From: Gelatoporia subvermispora B
Lineage: Eukaryota; Basidiomycota; Agaricomycetes; Polyporales; Gelatoporiaceae
Length of the DNA stretch: 64,000 bases
NCBI GenBank assembly: GCA_000320605.2
Contig: KB445791.1
Span: 2,413,057-2,477,056 of the forward strand
Direction: 5' to 3'
Position numbers and translations under genes: made by a program. The notes under the pieces were generated by a model. That model was given only the letters and a program-made list of their open reading frames with translations. It ran no database searches and had not been told where the DNA came from. This document shows, in pieces, positions 48,351 through 61,340 of the stretch. Position 1 is the stretch's first letter, and the number at the start of each line of letters is the position of its first letter.

Positions 48351-50610
48351 ATGTCTACCCCAAAATCCCCTCACAGGCCCAGCTATAGCTCTACCATCTC
48401 TAGCTCCTCCGAAACAGCCAGGAAACCACACGGAAAGGAGCGTAAATTTACCATCTTGAACGGCTCCAAGTTCCACGCGTACGGCAGGGACAAAGCGCCG
48501 TATCCTCTCCCTTTCGATCGCGAGGTTCTCGAGCTGTCAGTCTTAACCTGTGCTACCCGGCTCTCCATTGCCTTACTCGTATCTGCTCTAGGTGGTGCAT
48601 CGACCATGCTCTTATAATCCAAGCGTGTTCCAATGTCTCATTCGTCGACTTCAAGGGCAACACCCCCAAACGCTGTCTTGACCTAGGTACAGGGGTAGGC
48701 TCCATTCTGCAACTCCTCGGGCTTGCCCGTACTTAGAACACCGCGTAGCTCGGAGACTGGACAGTCGACGCTGCTAAGCGATGGCCAGACTGCACTTTTG
48801 TAAATCATTCGCTGTACCCAATCCCCACACTGTTATAGCTCATCTGCGCGGTCATCATAGGTCGGCTTTGATCTCGTAGACGTGCAGATCCCGCTGTTTA
48901 CTCTCCATCAGTCGATAGCAAGTCGAATAGAATGGGTACACGGCAATTTGTAAGTGCCATATACGGCACCACCCCGCATCTCCCATCACTGATTACCTTG
49001 ACATACAGCCTCAGAGCCAAATTGCCATTTGAAGATGACGAATTTGATCATATACGTATACAAGGTATCTCATTTGGGATACCCGAAAACAAGGTATGAC
49101 ATCTGTAATCATGCTCGTGCCGCAGCATCACTAATACACGCCCACACTAGTGGGTCTGGCTGTACGAGGTTAGTGACGAAGTGGGCCTGCTTGTTCCCCC
49201 ATCATAATAGATGTATACACAGGAGCTCCGCCGCGTGCTCAAGCATGGAGGTACCATCGAGCACCTCGAAGCAGGTACTCAGCCCATTCCTTCCATTTCT
49301 AGTCAATTTCTGTTGCTTAAATATTGATAGATGCCATTTTCCCAATACTGCCTCGCTGGTTCACTGAACCTTTGCATGCACGCACGAGGTATATGTCACC
49401 ATCCTCGGCGCCGCTGCGCTCTCCAACAACCCCGGCTGCAGACCCTGTTTGCACATCTCACGAATATGAGTTACTCGAGAAACTATTCTACGAAGTATTC
49501 GAGAACCGATTCATCAACCCAATCGCCAGCGGTACGTGAAACCTAAATATATCTGCATTACGATGAAGTGACACCACATTTTCTAGCAATATTACCACGT
49601 TACTTCTCCGCCGTCTTCTCCCATGTTGTCTCCCCTCCAGTGCTCACATTTCCTATGCCACCGCTAGCCCCTCTGGAGCCCCTTCCTAGTCAGATTGGCG
49701 CTCCCAACGGAATATCACCAATTAATGCAAATGCGAATTTTTCACCACAACCTAGCCCAACGCTACAGATCGACACATCCGAAGATGTCCTGACATCGTC
49801 CCCGTCCCTTGCAACGCCTGAGCCTCCGTCTTCTAACACAAATGATGCGCCTGTGACTACAGCATTACCAGATGCGCGACCGGAAGATATCAAGACGTCG
49901 AAGCGCCCTCCCTCCGTGGCATCCACATCATCATCAATGACCTCTCCATCAAGCAGTACCTCATCCGTCGTACCCTCCCTGACTTCTTCCCCATCTACCA
50001 GCACCTCGTCTGCTTGCGACGAGCCCCGCTACTCGAGTACTTCTGCTCAATCAGAACGTCCTGTGCTCGCGTCGCTAAACGCAGAGGAAAGCTCAAGCAT
50101 AGGCGGCGTCGAGCTGTTTCCAATGAAGGAATTGAGCAACCTGGACGAGCATTCGCTGTACATGCAGCTCTACCGTGCAGCAATGGTTGTATTCGCGACG
50201 AAGGAGGCGATGTGGGAGGAGCTCGCGGAGAAGGTGGTGAAGAGAGACTTGTCGCTGCGCCAGTATGGATGGGGGGACAACGACTACCACGTTGAGTCAA
50301 GCCGCAGGAAATTTGAGTCGCTTATGGTGTCGTACAAGACGTATGTCATTCATTTTCACGGGACGTCGTCTCGCTGCTGACAGCAGTTGGTTCACTTAGT
50401 GACATGAAGGTCCGCATGGCATTGTGGAATTCGCTGGTGCAGAATGGCTGGGAATACCCGCGACGCGATCCGCTATCTAAGGCGGAAGCTCTTGAAGAAG
50501 AACGACTACGACAGGACATTCTTGAAGCGCGTCGGCTCGCGAAAGAGAAGGAACTCACCGCGTTCTGCCGGCAAATCAGGCTTGCTATTGGAGTGAATAT
50601 AAAGCAGTAG
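48351..50610 (+). CDS. SAM-dependent methyltransferase with Ser/Thr-rich insert
   Basis: Many short exons at the 5' end; exon 1 is 48351-48535. Joining gives KFTILNGSKFHAYGRDKAPYP, then REVLELWCIDHALIIQACS, the SAM-binding CLDLGTG, then GDWTVDAAKRWPDCTFVGFD and RRVLKHGGTIEHLEAD, which is the Rossmann-fold order of class I methyltransferases. After WFTEPLHAR comes a long Ser/Thr/Pro-rich region of about 150 residues in the exon starting 49589, then a helical C-terminus (DEHSLYMQLYRAAMVVFATKEAMW) that resumes the fold. Similar fungal proteins are annotated only as methyltransferases. The acceptor molecule is unknown. The ending is AIGVNIKQ. Confidence 0.78.
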
Positions 50611-51475
50611 TTGGTCCACTGGTTTGGGTTGATTGCGCATTTCATTTACACCATCTTCTGGCTCGGATGAGCTTCATTTGTATCGCCAAGATCATGGACA
50701 TTCATCTACGTGCATTGTGCTTGCTCTAGTCTTGCTGACATCATCCTTGTAGTACCGGTTCGTCATTTGCGTTGTACATGATACCCCGCGTCCTTGATCT
50801 CGTGCATGACATCTTACGTCTCACATCCAGTACGACCAGATTGATATTCTGGTACATAGGCATCTGAATATGGTTACCCGACGATCGTGGCGCCGCTTGC
50901 GCTTGACCGTATTTACGGCAAACGAGCGAGGTCGATCATCCAGTTAGAAGCGCCGGCATCGTCACTGTGATTGGTAATTTATACGCGCTCCTCATTATCA
51001 ACGATGCTGTCCATCCCTCGAGAGTCGACCGTCTCGGAGTTTCTTAAGTCATGTTTGCCTGTCACAACTACCATGTGAAGTGCACCGTGAACCTCGCTGA
51101 AAACGTTATGCTATCTCTGGATTCATGTGCTTTCAGGGCAAGCTCTCCTTACTGTCGTCTGGTCCGATACGACAGACATGCTCCTGTCAATCTGAGGGTT
51201 CTGTACCGCAAACTAGCAATTGACGATACCTTACATGAACGCGAAGATGTTTGAGATTCAGATTGGTGAGCCGTGAGATGCAAAAGCGGCCGGGTTTCAA
51301 ACTGGCACGCCAGCCTCTGTCAGCCGCACCTTCAGAACCAAGGAGTCGGAACTGGTTCTCAGCGGGTCGCGCTACTGAGTCTGTCTCACTTCTACAGGGC
51401 TAAACCGAGATCGCCGTATTCCTCTGGTAAGATTCAACAACTACTCAGGTCCAGCCTACTCACGATACTGCAGTC
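50611..51475. other. Intergenic region upstream of Prm10-like gene
   Basis: About 865 bp between two plus-strand genes. A few short open frames occur, none with recognisable sequence. I looked for a tRNA near 51290 (ggtttcaaactgg is T-arm-like) but could not fold a cloverleaf. Confidence 0.5.
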
Positions 51476-53864
51476 ATGTCTAAGTCTTCAGCAAGCGAGG
51501 ACGATCAGGGTCCTCGCGAGAGGCATGTAGCCCACCATGACAACGACTCGTCATTCGGCGGTTACGGAGGAGTCTACAGTGAAGCACCATCTTCCAAGCC
51601 GAAGTTTGCTCGGGACCATCCAACCCCTCATCCCGCCAAACATGGTGTCCCCGGTGCTCCCTACTTCGACGCTTATGCTGGTGACTACCCGTACGACGAA
51701 GAGAACCAAGATCCCTACCGCTCTATGGCTGTTGTGGAAGATAGGTCGTGTCTTGGGCCCGCGCGGCCGACGTTCCCCTCGCCGCCCGCTTCCTTCGATA
51801 ATGATCCTATGGATAATGACCATCGTCCACACGCGGAGCGGACGTTCAGCTCCCTCGAGGCTGGCGAACATCGATCTCGTCGCGGTTCTCGCATTCTGTC
51901 TTCTCTGATTAGAGCCCTCCCTGGACACAAGCCTGACTTGGCGCAGACTGGCGAGCAAGGTGTGCAGCATCTGCTGACATCCTGTCGCTACCCACATTGT
52001 AATCTCATCGTTTCCATAGTTGTGACGAAATTATCAACTTACAGAGACAAGGCCCTGCTGCGGAAAGGGCGTCGACACTCCGGTATCATCAACCACGTCG
52101 AATGTAACTGAATGCTCGTGTCTCAATCTGTCTCACCAACTGACGTGAAGGTGCATAGCGCTTGAGAAGAGACAAAAGTTCATCCTGAGGCTTGCCAAGG
52201 CTCTTTTGTCCTTTGGCGCACCGTCCCACCGAATTGAGTCTCAGCTCCTCTCTGCTGCCGATATCCTCGACATCAATGCGGGGTTTGTCCATTTTCCGAA
52301 TCTCATCATGGTCTCATTCCTGGATTCGGACACAAAGACGTCGGAAACGCACTTTGTCCGGGCTGGCGGTCGAGTGGCCCTCACCTCGTTACACAAGGTC
52401 CATTTAGTCTACCGGGACGTGCTCCGCGACAAGATGGGCGCCTCTGAAGGCTCGGAGCGATTGAGGCAGATCCTGAAGGCCAAACCTCTGTACAACATCT
52501 GGATCAGATGTGTCTTTGCCTTCATCTGCGCGTCAATTATATGCCCCTTGGGCTTCGGAGGTTCAGTGACAGATATGTTCATCAGTGGTCTTAGTGCCGC
52601 CATCCTACAATATCTCGGTCTGAACGCCGCCGCGAAGAGCTCAATCTATGCCAATGTCTACGAGTGAGTACCTAGGTTGCTGTTACTTTGACCACGGCCG
52701 CCGGCTGATATACTTCAGGATCTCGGTTTCGATCATCGTTTCCTTCGTCTCGCGCGTCTTGAGCACTATTCCTGGGAACATTTTCTGCTATAGCGCGATC
52801 TCTTCTGGCGGCGTCGTTCTCATCCTTCCTGGATTCACCATCCGTAAGTCGTTTAACTTGCTTTCATTGAGGTTGTTGCATTTACAATGCGCCAATGGTT
52901 TTAGTCATCGCAGCGCTCGAGCTCACTTCCAGAAACATCATGTGTGGATCCGTACGAATGGTCTATGCCATTATCTACACCCTGTTCCTGGTATGCAAAC
53001 CGCCGCTGCAGACATCACCAGTTGCTAATAATTGGTCATGAACCTAGGGATTTGGCTTGACGATCGGATCCGACTTCTATCTTATGGTCAATAAGGCAGC
53101 CAGACGCCACCTGGAGGCAACCAACAATCTGAATTCCGCAACTTTACACGGTCACATCATCGCGAACAACTCAACGTTGCCACTATCTTCCCTCGCTGGG
53201 ACCTATCATTTCGTTGACCAATCTCAAACCGCTGCCCACATCATCAAAGGTAAGTCACGTCGTATGCGTACTATCTCATGTACCGACCCATTTGCAGGCT
53301 GTTATCGTGATCCCGCCTGGCCTTGGTACAGACAGCCCTTCCCGTGGTGGACTCTGCTATTCCTGGTCCCGATATACTCTACCTGCTCCTCCCTGTCAAA
53401 CCTGCAGTCCATTCACAGCATCCAGCTTCCAGTCATGGTTGCGTTCTCGTGTGCCTCATATGCGGCCAACAAAGGCGCTAACGTCCTCATTTCCAACCGG
53501 GGAGACATCGTCTCTGCTTTCGGTGCTTTCGTCATCGGATTATGCGGAAATGTTTACTCTCGCTTGGCCGGAGGTACCGCGTTTACATCCATGGTCACGG
53601 GGGTCCTCTTTTTAGTACCCGTGAGTGGTTCCACTTGACTGGTGATCCCGTCGTTTCTGATGATCTGCTTGACAGTCAGCTATCGGCTCCGGAGGAGGTC
53701 TAATCCAAGAATACACCAGCTCCGAGCAGCAGTACTCCAGCAGTTTCGAGCTTGGTATCCGGATGATCCAGGTCGCCATCGGCGTCACCATCGGCCTCTT
53801 CGTCGCCCAGATTCTGGTGTACACTATGGGTCATCGCAAGAATGCGGCCCACTTCGCCTTCTGA
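51476..53864 (+). CDS. PRM10: Prm10/ThrE-family membrane transporter
   Basis: Multi-exon gene starting MSKSSASEDDQGPRER. The N-terminus is hydrophilic and disordered, about 190 residues. The first conserved block is ALEKRQKFILRLAKALLSFG then APSHRIESQL, the signature of the ThrE N-terminal domain (DUF1212). Membrane segments follow (CVFAFICASIICPLGFGG, SAISSGGVVLILPGF), then the ThrE_2-like domain (PWWTLLFLVPIYSTCSSL, SAFGAFVIGLCGNVYSRLAGG, AIGVTIGLFVAQILVY). Bacterial ThrE exports threonine; yeast Prm10 is a pheromone-regulated membrane protein of unknown transport role. The second half ends KNAAHFAF. Introns interrupt most helices. Substrate not assigned. Confidence 0.87.
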
Positions 53865-54054
53865 GGCGGAGCAGGCGTGGATTGACTGATGTACGACATC
53901 TTGTAACAACATGTAATAACGCATTATATCGGGAATGTACAAACACGGATTTCTACTATTCTAGTGTAGCAAACATAATGATCGTCGTTACAAATCGCGA
54001 TCTACAGTACGACATAGGCGGGACAGTCCATCAAATAAAATAACGCGTGATAAA

Positions 54055-57000
54055 TTAGTTTCCAAAGAGCTGCTGAAGCTCATCCATGCGGCGGTGTAAC
54101 ATTTCTGCCTTGCTGAAGTTCTGTCCAAGAGTCATATTGGCGAGTTCTGTCTTCTTCCGCTGCACCTCGAGCAGTCGTGCTTCGATGGAGTTCTCGATAA
54201 TCAGCTTGATCGTGGTGACCGGACGGGTTTGGCCCAATCGATGCTACATACTAGTCAGTGTTCCGCGTCAGTCAACGTAAAGATCGAACTCACGATTCGA
54301 TCTACCGCCTGATTCTCCACAGCGGGATTCCTGATCACAAGTCAGCCAATCGCCTCCAGTATCCTGTCAAGGTGCGACATGGAACTCACCAGTAAGGGTC
54401 CATCAAATATACTCGCTGCGCCGCCGTCAAATTCAAGCCAACACCGCCTGCCTTGAGACTGACAAGTAGAACTTCGCAACCAGGATCGTTCTTGAGGGCC
54501 TCCATCGCACGTGTTCGTTCGTCCCGCTTCATGGTACCGTCCAAACGATCGTAACGAATGCCGGCAGCTTCCAGAGCATCCTCAATCCTGGTTCCCATGT
54601 GATAAGAAACCATGTAGTCAGACCAATTAGGTTACACTCACTTGTCAAGCATCGAAGTCCATTGTGAACTGGGGTGATGGTCAACAATACAGCAATGGGA
54701 GAAAGGATATGGGTAAACGCACAAGACGACAGTCTTCACGATACCGTCATCCAAGCTATTGCCATCTCCATCGACCATTTGTACCTCGATGGACGCCGGG
54801 TCATAGTTAGCCGAGCACGGATTAGCTTTCGAGAATTGGACGAGATCTCCCAGTAGCGCCTTGACCTTCGTTGACGGATGGAAATTATCCAGATTGACGC
54901 CTTTCGTACGCTTCTCTTTCTTCGTGGACTTCTTCTTGGAAGGCGCAGCATCCGAGAGATTGCATTCGGGATTGACTTCAACGGCATCAGTCGAAGCCAG
55001 CGCTGTCTGGCACACAGAACAGCACCGCTGGATGTTCCCGGGGACAGCGGGCCAGCCAGGGAAAATGGAGTTGCGGAAGCAATCAAGACAGAATAGGTGC
55101 TGGCAGCGAGTAAGCACAGGGTGTGGCGTAGAGGGGCTATTCTGGCGCGTAGAAACGCGAGACATGGCCGTCCTTGGCTTTCGACCACGCTTGGGAGCAC
55201 CGTCTACGTCAGCCATGTTGGCCTCAGCATCTGGCGACACGGCAAGCTCGCCGCCGCACTCGACGCATTGGGTGATGCCAGACTCCTTGAGCAGCGCGAA
55301 GATCGTTGTGGCCCGCTGCAAATTGAGACCTTCCCGTATCACAGTAGCAACGACATCGTCGTAGGCGACCGCGGGGTCTGCGTAGCTGTCGACCAATCCT
55401 TTATCTCGTACCAGCTCAAAATGGTCACAAATCTGGCGGAGACGTAGGATCTTCTGCAGGATGCCGACATAGTTCTTCATCACCTCGTTCTTATGTGAAA
55501 GCTCGTTAAACTCCGCTTTGGACTCGGTGAAAAATTGATCATATATGGCCTGCTCCTGCGCGTCAAACTTGAGGTATCGCAACTCGTCTCTGCGTGGAGG
55601 TAGAGAAAGTATTCTCGTGCCGTCCTCCGCCTTGGACTCCTTCGTTCGACGAAGCGTGATGCACTTCATAATGGTTTGCAAACGAGCAACGCCGAGGGGT
55701 TGGCCATATTTGACAGGTGTACCAATGTACTCGGTCCACACGCTCTTGTCGTCTAGAGGCGACAGACGGAGGAATTTGATGAGTGCGTAGACGTCGTCCA
55801 GCTTGTTCTGTACCGGCGTTCCTGTGAGACAAAGCCGACGATCCGCAACGAGGTCACAGCAAGCACGGCAGCCAACCGTCGTGGTCTCTTTGATGGAACT
55901 GCATTCATGTGTCAACATGATTAGCTGATTGAAAAATCAATGACCTTACTGTGCTTCATCGAGGACTACTCTGAACCAATGAACACTTTGCAAAGCACTG
56001 GAAGCTTCCGAACCGCCAACACCGGGTTTCTTTCGCTTCTTGACACCGGATTTCTTCGGCTTAGGGAGCTTCACAATCTGATTGCCACGTTCATCTACCT
56101 CGATAAAGCCATCACTACTAACATCCTCGTCGTCGTCGTCATCATCGTCAGCACTTGCGACGCTCTTTGACTGTTTTGAGAACTCCGACGCCAATGTAGC
56201 GTAAGTTGTGATGACCGCGTCGAAGCTGGCGAGGAAATGCGGGTCGGGACGGCGCGCATTGCCGTGATAGACATACACCCGAATCGCTGTGCCATCACGA
56301 GTACGACTGCTTCCTGGCTTGAGGCCATCCGAAAATGTCTCCATCTTTTGCGGCAGCTGGGATAGCGAGGGTGTGGTGGATCCTGACGGAGTAGAGCAAC
56401 CCGTCGTGCAGCTACCTGCGCCCCCAAATACTGTGACTTCCCCACGCCAATGTTCACGGAACTGGTCCTCCCAATTGACCACCGTCGACAAAGGACAGAT
56501 GATGAGTGTCGCGCGGCTCCTTGTTTTGAGGCGACAAGCCCTTGTGTACTCTGCTTCGAGCTTATCTTGCTCACGTGACACTTTAGCTTGCGCTTTCGAG
56601 GATGTTGTGACCGATCCTACTTGGGGCATGCCCCACACAGATCCAGAAAAGTGGGCAGCTGTCAGAGGAGGGTCATTCGCAAATTGGTCCTGCGGCGGCT
56701 CGGGCCGCGTCAGCGGTGCTGCAGCAAATTGCCGCGCGGTGTCCAGCGTGGCTGCTATGAGCGAGACGCAAGTGATTGTCTTGCCGAGACCCATCTACAA
56801 CGCAATGATCAGTACACCGCAGAGAGTAAAACTGTATGTGCTCACATCATCGGCCAGGATCGCACCCTTCGCTTCTTGCGGTTCGTGAAACATCTCCTTC
56901 TGCGTCACTATGTGAAACCACGCCCGATGGCCTGACATGGGATGTTGCCTCTCTTGCCACAGAGACGAATGCTTCCCGCTTGGACCCGGGATCTCTCTCT

Positions 57001-58406
57001 CCCGTTCGAGAAGGAATGTCAACGCCTTCTTCTGATGAGGATACAGTGTCGTCGCAACGTCGGATGCTATTTCACATGATCAGTATGTTTAATACTTGCC
57101 GCGCAGCCCAGCCCTGGGGTATCGGTACTTACGCGCTGCGGTTTCTGTAAGTTCATCACCGCTCTGTAAATTCTTGAAGAGTTCGTCTACCTGACTCCGC
57201 TGTACTTCTACGCTTTTGCCCGCGACGCCGGGCGTGCTCCACCGTCCCATACTACTACCACCAGGACCTGAATATCCCAACCTACCACCGACTAAGGCAC
57301 GGGCGTGCCCACCTGGCGGGGGATTGTGAGGATTGAAGTAGTGCTGAGTCATTAATCGCTGGACGTCTGCTGGCAAAGTCGGGTGATCAAGAAAAAGGCC
57401 CGATTGATGCAGATAGTTGCCGACTACAGGAATGTTGCCCTTGGGGGTATAGACTAGAATTTGGAGCGGTAGGATAGGTAACTGCATGCTCGTTCAGTCA
57501 ATGTGAAGTCAAATGTGAGGGTCCACTCACTTTAGGTTGACCTCTGCGAACCTTAGCTTCTAGACGGATCAAACCCTTGCCGTACATGGGACCCAAATAT
57601 GTCGCCACTTTCTGTTCAACAACCCCAAAGTTCTCTCCCGGTAATATTTCGCCGTCGGATGTCTTCATGGATGGCGTCTTTATATGTATCGTCTCCTGGC
57701 CGCCTGGTTTGTTCGGATTGTGCTCGTAATTCAGCCGAACGGGTGCCCATTCGGACTCGCCGATATGGCTCTCGGGTTGCAGATAGGCTATAGGATAGAG
57801 CACAAGTGCAGTGACGGAGAGCAGTCCGATGCATACCGGCGTCTTCGGAGGTAAATCGCTCGGTAGATTGCCTTCGGGGGGCAGACTTAGTGGCATGCTG
57901 AGGGAAATGGGTGGCGGGGATGGAGACGACGTCAGGTCGATCACCTGTGGGTTCGATGGGCCGGCTTCGGCGGAATGAATGTATGAGGGACGCATTGGGG
58001 GTGGTGGAGGCAGAGCCTGCGGCCTGGGCTGGAAGAACGCAGATGAATGGGAAGGCCCGTTGAAAGGCAATGGCCGGACGGTGTTGGGGATGGCCGGAGG
58101 AAATGAATGATCGTATTGAGGGTCCTCTGGATAATGCGCATCTGAAGGAGGTGTGTCCAATGGATTCAAAGTGGTACTAGATAGAGTCGGTGTAAGACCG
58201 GACTGATACCGTTGAGAGCGGGAATACTGGTCGTCGGAGCGCGGGTCATTTGCGGCGTTGAAAGAACGAGCAGCTGTGCAAGTCCGCTTGGACTTGCGGT
58301 CTCCAAGATACATGTCATCGTCATCGAGGGTGAGATCGATAGGATTGGACTGGGTGTATACATTCATGGGAGTCGTGGTCGTATTCGTAGTCCATTGGGA
58401 AGCCAT
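54055..58406 (-). CDS. Rad5/HLTF-type SNF2 helicase with inserted RING finger
   Basis: Minus-strand gene starting MASQWTTNTTTTPMNVY at 58406. A disordered N-terminus with two IDLT motifs (possible SUMO-interaction sites) is followed by a region in the place of the HIRAN domain. The ATPase has DDMGLGKTIT (Walker A), DEAHSIKETT (DEAH, completed by splicing), and LCLTGTPVQNKLDD. A RING finger (CQHLFCLDCF and CSVCQ) is inserted between the two helicase lobes. The C-lobe has VLLVSLKAGGVGLNLT and QTRPVTT. This is the architecture of Rad5/HLTF, which polyubiquitinates PCNA and reverses stalled forks. A divergent N-terminus leaves the exact paralogue open (Rad5, HLTF or a fungal relative). Confidence 0.86.
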
Positions 58407-59695
58407 AGTCGCGCTCGGTGCTCGGTGCTCGCCGAGATATTAATCAGGAGGAGTCGGATAGGATGCGCAAGGCGCAAGAGCCCTGAGAGACGAGAAATAA
58501 AGAAGAGCCTCGCGAGCGGAGGAGAGGAGATGGCTAGCCGGAAAGATGAAGTTGTAGTCCGGGGACTTGAGTTCTGCGCGTTTGCTGACGATTATAGCAT
58601 GCTTATGGCAGCATACTAGGCGCTCTTCCGCTTGAGGAAACCTCTTCCCTTCCCGCCGGCGTTCCAATACCACGTGATGATGCAAAATCTAATCTGGCCA
58701 CCTATCACAGGTCCCTGAGCGCCACAGCAGCTCACAGCATCTTCATAGCTTCCTCGCAGCTGGGCTACTTGCTTCCAGTGCACGCACCCACAAGTCCCCT
58801 ACGAAGATGTTTTGCATATCCCGCCATGAAATGACGATTGGGCGTTGCTGCAGCTTTACTAATCCCGACCTCGGACTCCCTCGGTGACCCGACGCATCCA
58901 CACACCTCGTCGCACATAACGTGTGGCAGGCGGATGATCGCGTCATCCGGAATTGTCAACGATATTCCCCCAGCATCCTCTCATGTCTCAGCACCTATGT
59001 ATTCGCTGTCCCTACCAGTACTTCATGCATGGTCGATGTGTCCTCTGCAGAGTAAACTTCAAACTGAGAGCGGGATGTATGATGATACCGAGTGTTCTGC
59101 AGGGCTTCTGTATGGCTTCCCAAAGGAATTTGCATGCACTTGCCGCCGTATGTAATAAACAAATCCCGGGTGACCAATCGGAGTCTCTGTTGTCGAAGCG
59201 CGTTAGTCCGCAGTCATACTGCACACGCAGCGGTTCAGCCCGAGGTATGTAACCGGCCACGAATGTAGTTGATAAGCATGACATGAGCAATCGTCCTTCT
59301 GTACCTGAAACCGCGACCTGACTATCCGTGTCAAACCGCTGGAAAATCAACGAACCAAACACAGCTCGTAGTTATCCGGTCAAGGGATAATGCCGATAGT
59401 ATTCATGTGCAAATGCATAACATCGAAATCATGAACGAAAGACAACACAGGGTACGTACCCTACACTCGAACTCGAGCTGCTGAGAGAGGAGAATATGAA
59501 CAAAGACAACGAATCTGTATATCCGAAGAAGTCTTGAGATGACCTATTACATGTTATCACCTAAATGCTCCCGGTATTATTGAGCAGCCACGCCATGAGG
59601 TGGTATTGCGACGAGCTGACGTTGATCAATACAAACACCATTCAGCCACCTACGAAGGATCACTTTAGACCATACGTCTTGGGGTTAAGCGGCGG
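58407..59695. other. Intergenic region between SNF2-RING and RNase III-like genes
   Basis: About 1.3 kb between two minus-strand genes, comprising the SNF2 promoter side and the 3' end of the RNase III-like gene. Small open frames occur on both strands, none with family-like sequence or plausible splicing. No repeats seen. Confidence 0.5.
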
Positions 59696-60687
59696 TTACG
59701 TACGAGGAGCCCAGCCCATGGCATAGTAGGCCTGACGTGCTGCTTCTTCCTTTGCAAGCTGTTTGCTCGCTCCGGTGCCAGTGCCTTTCTCGATACCATT
59801 CACTGAGGTGCACAAGAGTCAGTCAAGTCCAGACACCCAAGCGTAGCACACACCTATACACTGGACGGTCCATCGCCCTGCATGAGCCGGTCCAGAGAAC
59901 TGTGCTGGATACTCTACCACTAGCCTCCTCTGGTTGGCAGTCTGATTGAACAGAGGAAGGAATGCTGCAGTAGGTTGCGCTGGTGCCAATGGATTCGGAA
60001 GTGGCGGGGGAGGGTTCATCGGTGGTGGCGGCGCCTGCATAGTAGCTGGCGGGGGAGGGGTATTCATCATTGACTCGGTCTTAACTTTCTTGTAGGAGAA
60101 TGAGGACTCCGGATCGTAGTTGCTCACTGGATGCGGCTCATGGTCGGGATCAATCAGCGACGCAATCCAGCTGTGAACCACATCCATCCCATTCTGGGCA
60201 TATACAGCACCGACGTAGGAAGTGAACAATAGGCGAGTTTCCTGACAATTTCCTGTGTCAGAGTGGGTCACTGAGTTCAACTATGATCCGCTTACTCTGG
60301 GTGTAGTGAGACTTGCGACCGCATCAGCGCTGCATCGTACCTTCTCCCTGAGCTTGTAGCCCACAACCCAGGTATCGATCTTCTCATCCGACAAGATCTC
60401 CGCCTTCTGGCTCTATAGATTGTGGGGATCCATCAGATCAGAGACTGGGAAGCGGGCATGAGAGGACAAACCTCCAACTCCTGAGCCTTGAGCATCGGTC
60501 TCTTGGAGAACAATACCCATGTCACAGCAGTCTGGAGAGCTGTCTCCCCAAGGTACGCGAGACGCTCGTTATCGCCGTACTCTGACTCCTCGTTGAGAGG
60601 AGCCCCAGCAAAGCGCAGCGAATGATGGGTGAAGACGTCGAGAATGATCTCTCCTCTGAGCCTCGGGGCGGGAGGTAGGTTGTCCAT
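59696..60687 (-). CDS. Degenerate RNase III-fold protein with dsRNA-binding domain
   Basis: Starts MDNLPPAPRLRGEIIL at 60687. The first exon matches an RNase III fold: LNEESEYGDNERLAYLGETAL stands where active enzymes have NERLEFLGD. Later exons give IDTWVVGYKL, then RLLFTSYVGAVYAQNG where enzymes have a FEALIGAIY-type motif. A Pro-rich linker (PPPPATMQAPPPPMNPPPP) leads to a dsRNA-binding motif: RRLVVEYPAQFSGP, RWTVQCIG, GTGTGASKQLAKEEAARQAY. The end is MGWAPRT. Aligned by eye, the metal-binding acids are replaced (Ala, then Glu in the first motif; Thr in the second), so cleavage seems unlikely. It may bind RNA as an RNA-processing or mitoribosomal (mL44-like) factor; function not assigned. 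Confidence 0.78.
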
Positions 60688-61340
60688 AGTGGTCGTGGCC
60701 GACCGTGAACGCTTAAGACTGGGGCCAGGGCTCTGGGAAGACTTCGGGGTAGAGGGTGGACACGTGCCGTCTAGAATAAAGTTGGGAGTTGAGCGGGACT
60801 GCCCGCAGGCAGTAGAACAGCTTCTTCTGTGGGCGTACGACTACGCACCTACTGCGCCGGACCAGTGCTGCTCGGACTGCATACTATAACTCTTCACTTG
60901 TGCTTTGACCATCAAATGAGGGGTATGGGCGACGGAAAGATATGCGCCTTTATGAGAGACCCAATGGTACAAGGAGCGTTCGGAGTTTAGTACATAATGA
61001 GGTGCGGTGGATGAGGACGTGACTGGTGGCTGGGTAGATCTGTCCAAGGCAAACTGCCGCCCAGGGCCGCGCCGCGTGCCACAACCGTGAGCAAGTGTGG
61101 CACCCAAACCACACCCACGTCTCCCGCTCTATTAGTGTCACTCCTTCCGAGCACGTCGGCGATGAGAATATCAACGGAGATGAATTACCGCGCAGAAATA
61201 TTATCACTACATTACAGCACAATAGAGGCTCTACAATTATGCGACCGACTTTCACCTCGTCCGGGACAAAGCAAGAAAGGATGTATAGAACACATGGAGC
61301 ACCAGAACGTACATGCGGATGGTCCGAACAATCAAAGATA
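60688..61340. other. Intergenic region between RNase III-like and remodeller genes
   Basis: About 650 bp, both neighbours on the minus strand: promoter of the RNase III-like gene and 3' end of the remodeller. No supported gene. Confidence 0.5.

Noticed and set aside
51285..51330. Possible tRNA from a T-arm-like sequence (ggtttcaaactgg)
   Set aside because: No matching acceptor stem, D-arm or anticodon arm could be placed around it.
55946..56794. DEAQ-box variant in the SNF2 protein
   Set aside because: The apparent Gln comes from reading into the intron; splicing (CA joined to TTCC) gives the normal DEAH.
58743..59362. Small open frames between the SNF2-RING and RNase III-like genes
   Set aside because: All are under 120 codons, lack motifs or consistent splice sites, and lie on both strands over the same bases.
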